Shown here: positions 29,979 to 32,399 of the stretch, piece by piece
How the letters are laid out: every line of letters begins with the position of its first letter
Numbering within the stretch: position 1 is the stretch's first letter
Program-made: the position numbers and the translations under genes
Virus record (IMG/VR): IMGVR_UViG_3300031730_000199
Location: 1 to 32,399 of that record
Strand: one strand, 5' to 3'
DNA length: 32,399 bases
Source of the DNA: a virus
The notes under the pieces: generated by a model
Databases searched by the model: none
What the model was told of the DNA's origin: nothing
The model's input: only the letters and a program-made list of their open reading frames with translations

Positions 29979-32399
29979 TCAGGCGGCGGACAGGCATCGC
30001 AACACCAATTGCGTGGCGCGGATGCGGCGCCGCATCCGGCGGACCATGTCGATGTCGTCGTCGGCTTCGAAAGCCTCGCGCGTGGCCTGCTGCGCGGCCA
30101 GCGACTCGCGGCCCTGTCCGATCAGGCCGCGGCGATGCTGCAGCGGCAGCACCGCACGTACGCCCGCGGCGATGCGCGCGAGCGCGCCTGCGGCCTGCGC
30201 TGCGTCCACTTCGTCGTCGGCCTGCAGGTCCAGCGCCACGGTGCGCAGGAAGCGCACGATGTCTGCCACCGGCAGCACGCCTGCGCCGGCGACACCGAGC
30301 CTGGGCTCTTCTCCCACTTCCAGGTGCGCCATGGCCAGAAGGCGCCCGATCATGCCGGCGTCGCCAGCGCTGTGGACATCGTGCACCGGCAGCAGCTCCA
30401 GCCGTGCCAGCACACTGCCTGCCCGGCCGTCGGGGTCGAGTTGCGGTGCCAGCGCTTCCAGGCACAGGAAGGCCAGACGCTGGCCCTGAATGCCGCACAG
30501 CGGCGCCTTGGCGCGCAGGTTGGCGGCGGCGGCGAAGCCCGCGCGCACGTCGGCTTCGCGGGCCTGGACGACGCCGCCTGCGACCGCCGTCCACACCGGG
30601 GGTGCCTCGGCCGCCGCCAGGGCCATCAGATAGTGCAGCGCCAGCGCGGCATAGCGCGGCACGCCGTGCAGGCCAGGCAGTTCGGCCGCGGCCTGGCCCC
30701 AAGGGGCCGCGGTGGCGGTGGTCTCGTCCAGCACGCGCGCGAGTGCCGCGGCAACCGCCCGCGGCCAGCGGCGCGCCAGCAGCAGCAGGGCCCACAGCGA
30801 CGTGAGCTGGCACCGTTCCAGTTCCTGTATCGCCGGCCCTGCCGCGGTGGTCTCGCGCAGCTGCGTCCAGAAGTCCCGTGTCTCGGCGGACGCGTCCTGG
30901 TTCGCTGCCGCGAACACGGTGCGCAGCGGCTGCAGCCCCTGTTCGACCTGAAAGCGCAACTCGCAGCCGACCACTGCGCCTGCCAGCGCGTCGATCACCG
31001 ACATGGGCAGCCGCGGCTCAGCCTCCTGGCTGTCCGACGACAAGTATTCGACCAGCGCGTACAGCCGTTCGCCGATCACGCCGGGGCCGGCGTGGCGTGC
31101 CACCGCGCGCTGCCAGGCCTCCATCAGCCACTCTGCCGACACGCTGCGCACACCCGCGGCGTCCAACCGGGCCAGGGTGCCAAGGAAGGACTCTCGGTAG
31201 CGCGCCGATGCCTGGTCGTCGATTAGGTAACGGTCGAGTAGGCTGTCCGTGCGGCCGGCCAGCAGCGCGGGGTGGTGAGCGATCACCCAGCCGGACTCGG
31301 CGTAGGGGCTGGCAGGGTCGGACAAGCTGTACCCGGCGCCGCGGGTTGTGCCCGACAGCGGACTAGCGTCCGCGACCGAGACGAGGTAGCGCACGCCCAA
31401 TTCACTCAGCACCTGGTCGACGTGACCGGCCAGCCAGCGTTCGTGCCGAGTTGGTTTGGCGGGGAGCGACGCAGCGGGCGCACTCGTGCCTGGCGCCGCC
31501 GCCGGTGGCTGCGGTGGGGCGATGCCGGTCAGCAGGTCGTCGACCAGCGCCTTGAATTCGGGAACGCCCAGGCATCCGAACAACGAAGCGACGATGCGCG
31601 GAACAGCATCGAAGGGCGACTCCTGCTCGTCGACGCGCGGTGCCGCCGTGCGGTGGGCCGCACCTGTGACCTCAAGGGTCTTCACCGATTTGTCGAACGG
31701 ATCCAGCCGCCCTTCGCCGGCATCCCATTCCGCTGCCACCGAGATCAGCAGCCGCGACTTGCGCGTGCGCAGCCGCTCACGCAGGGCCTTCACGCCGACG
31801 CCGTTGTTTGAACTGAGGAACATCGTCGTCTTCTGGTCCTGCCGCCGCTGCACGAGCAGCAACGTTCCGTGGGAATCCGCAGGCCACGCCTCGTCGGCCG
31901 CCAGGTCGCCCAGCGGCGGCACGACGTCGTTGGCGACGCCCAGCAGCCTGAGCGTAGCCTCCTGCCCAGTGGCCCAGTGAGCGAGGCGGTGCAGTAGCCG
32001 CTCGGCGCGGTCCATCGCACCTTGCTGGTGGCGCAGCACGATGATGGATTGCTCCGTCCATGCTTGGCAGGCTGCATCGAAGACGGGGTCGGGGCCAGCC
32101 GGGCCGAACTCGCAGTCGCTGCGCTCGATCCAGCTCAGCGCCGTGGCCCAGGTTGCGCGCTGTTCGCCGTGGCGCGCGCCAGAAAAGCTGGTCTCATTGA
32201 ACGTGTTGCCGAAGAACGTGTAGCTGTGCCCCTCGCTGCGGCGGCCGAGCTTTTCGGGCGCTTCTTCCCGGTCGCCGCGCGGGGGCGGGCGGCTTGTCCT
32301 GCTGGCGTCGGAACCCTTGCCCGCCGCGCCCAACGTGGCCGCGGGCCTGCGCGGTCCGCCTGTATCGGCTATCGCGATAGCGGCCTCGCCATCCTGCAC
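29979..32399 (-). CDS. Large unknown protein (partial, N-terminus outside window)
   Basis: At least 806 residues; the frame is open to the window edge, so the true start may be further right. Residues about 55-75 (FFGNTFNETSFSGAR) have a five-residue F periodicity, and residues about 175-215 (GTLLLVQRRQDQKTTMFLSS) have an alternating strand pattern but no clear P-loop. The C-terminal half is helical and Ala/Leu-rich with pieces that look like repeats. No catalytic motif is recognised. It is followed at 54 bp by the SPFH-like gene, so the two are co-transcribed and may work together. Confidence 0.6.
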   Translation of the reverse strand: MQDGEAAIAIADTGGPRRPAATLGAAGKGSDASRTSRPPPRGDREEAPEKLGRRSEGHSYTFFGNTFNETSFSGARHGEQRATWATALSWIERSDCEFGPAGPDPVFDAACQAWTEQSIIVLRHQQGAMDRAERLLHRLAHWATGQEATLRLLGVANDVVPPLGDLAADEAWPADSHGTLLLVQRRQDQKTTMFLSSNNGVGVKALRERLRTRKSRLLISVAAEWDAGEGRLDPFDKSVKTLEVTGAAHRTAAPRVDEQESPFDAVPRIVASLFGCLGVPEFKALVDDLLTGIAPPQPPAAAPGTSAPAASLPAKPTRHERWLAGHVDQVLSELGVRYLVSVADASPLSGTTRGAGYSLSDPASPYAESGWVIAHHPALLAGRTDSLLDRYLIDDQASARYRESFLGTLARLDAAGVRSVSAEWLMEAWQRAVARHAGPGVIGERLYALVEYLSSDSQEAEPRLPMSVIDALAGAVVGCELRFQVEQGLQPLRTVFAAANQDASAETRDFWTQLRETTAAGPAIQELERCQLTSLWALLLLARRWPRAVAAALARVLDETTATAAPWGQAAAELPGLHGVPRYAALALHYLMALAAAEAPPVWTAVAGGVVQAREADVRAGFAAAANLRAKAPLCGIQGQRLAFLCLEALAPQLDPDGRAGSVLARLELLPVHDVHSAGDAGMIGRLLAMAHLEVGEEPRLGVAGAGVLPVADIVRFLRTVALDLQADDEVDAAQAAGALARIAAGVRAVLPLQHRRGLIGQGRESLAAQQATREAFEADDDIDMVRRMRRRIRATQLVLRCLSAA

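Noticed and set aside
27828-31226. An 1132-codon open frame on the plus strand antisense to the SPFH-like and large unknown genes
   Set aside because: Same shadow effect; it spans two genes and the gap between them, and the minus-strand SPFH-like gene has a strong ribosome site.
32368-32381. The 14-bp palindrome GCTATCGCGATAGC
   Set aside because: A single copy inside a coding frame; no second copy or context suggests a site.
1-32399. tRNA, rRNA, CRISPR arrays and insertion sequences
   Set aside because: No clover-leaf-like sequence, spaced short repeats or transposase gene was found by eye; the two Cas4-like genes have no cas neighbours.

Overview
The window is GC-rich, densely coded proteobacterial DNA. 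A near-perfect SOS box of the CTG-N10-CAG type at 22047-22062 fits a beta- or gammaproteobacterium; I cannot name the genus. About 25 kb (1-25130) is an integrated tailed-phage genome or closely related element. The rest (25470-32399) is a set of envelope-type genes that are probably chromosomal.

Layout, left to right. (1) 1-3832, minus strand: packaging and head genes in the order small terminase, large terminase (GpA type), gpW-like head-tail joining protein, lambda-type portal (cut by the window edge). (2) 3938-6611, plus strand: seven small genes of mostly unknown function. Five are preceded by a repeated leader element of fixed design with changing but complementary hairpin arms. (3) 6571-9215, minus: two adjacent ParB-like/DNA methyltransferase fusions. 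(4) 9216-17154, minus: a tightly overlapped replication and recombination operon. It holds an HTH protein, a 169-aa unknown, a RecA-like ATPase of the Sak4 kind, a possible ssDNA-binding protein, a DUF6511-like protein, a Cas4-like nuclease, an AlpA-like HTH protein, a P4/D5-type primase-helicase, a RuvC-like resolvase, a 69-aa unknown and a DUF6362-like HTH protein that may be a late regulator. Two regions inside or beside it carry repeat arrays that look like origins or operators. (5) 17337-18236, plus: a second Cas4-like nuclease, divergent from the operon and separated from it by four helically phased repeats. (6) 18436-22009, minus: a lysogeny-control block with an XRE repressor, an ImmA/IrrE metallopeptidase and two unknown genes; its promoter overlaps the SOS box. 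(7) 22204-25130, plus: a 72-aa protein, a DUF2924 protein, a large serine recombinase (the likely integrase) and two paralogous HTH-like proteins.

The parts suggest a temperate element. The repressor and protease block would hold lysogeny and respond to DNA damage, the serine recombinase would move the element in and out, the minus operon would replicate and recombine the DNA, the methyltransferases would protect it, and the terminase and portal genes would package it. The leader element occurs in the small-gene block and again, 16 kb away, just before DUF2924 and the recombinase, so one control system may join the two.

Region (8), 25470-32399, holds two coiled-coil lipoproteins and a cysteine-cluster/membrane/Calx-beta protein on the plus strand. 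Facing them are an SPFH-like protein and a large unknown protein (cut by the window edge) on the minus strand. I do not recognise this set as a described system. No tRNA, rRNA, CRISPR array or insertion sequence was seen.
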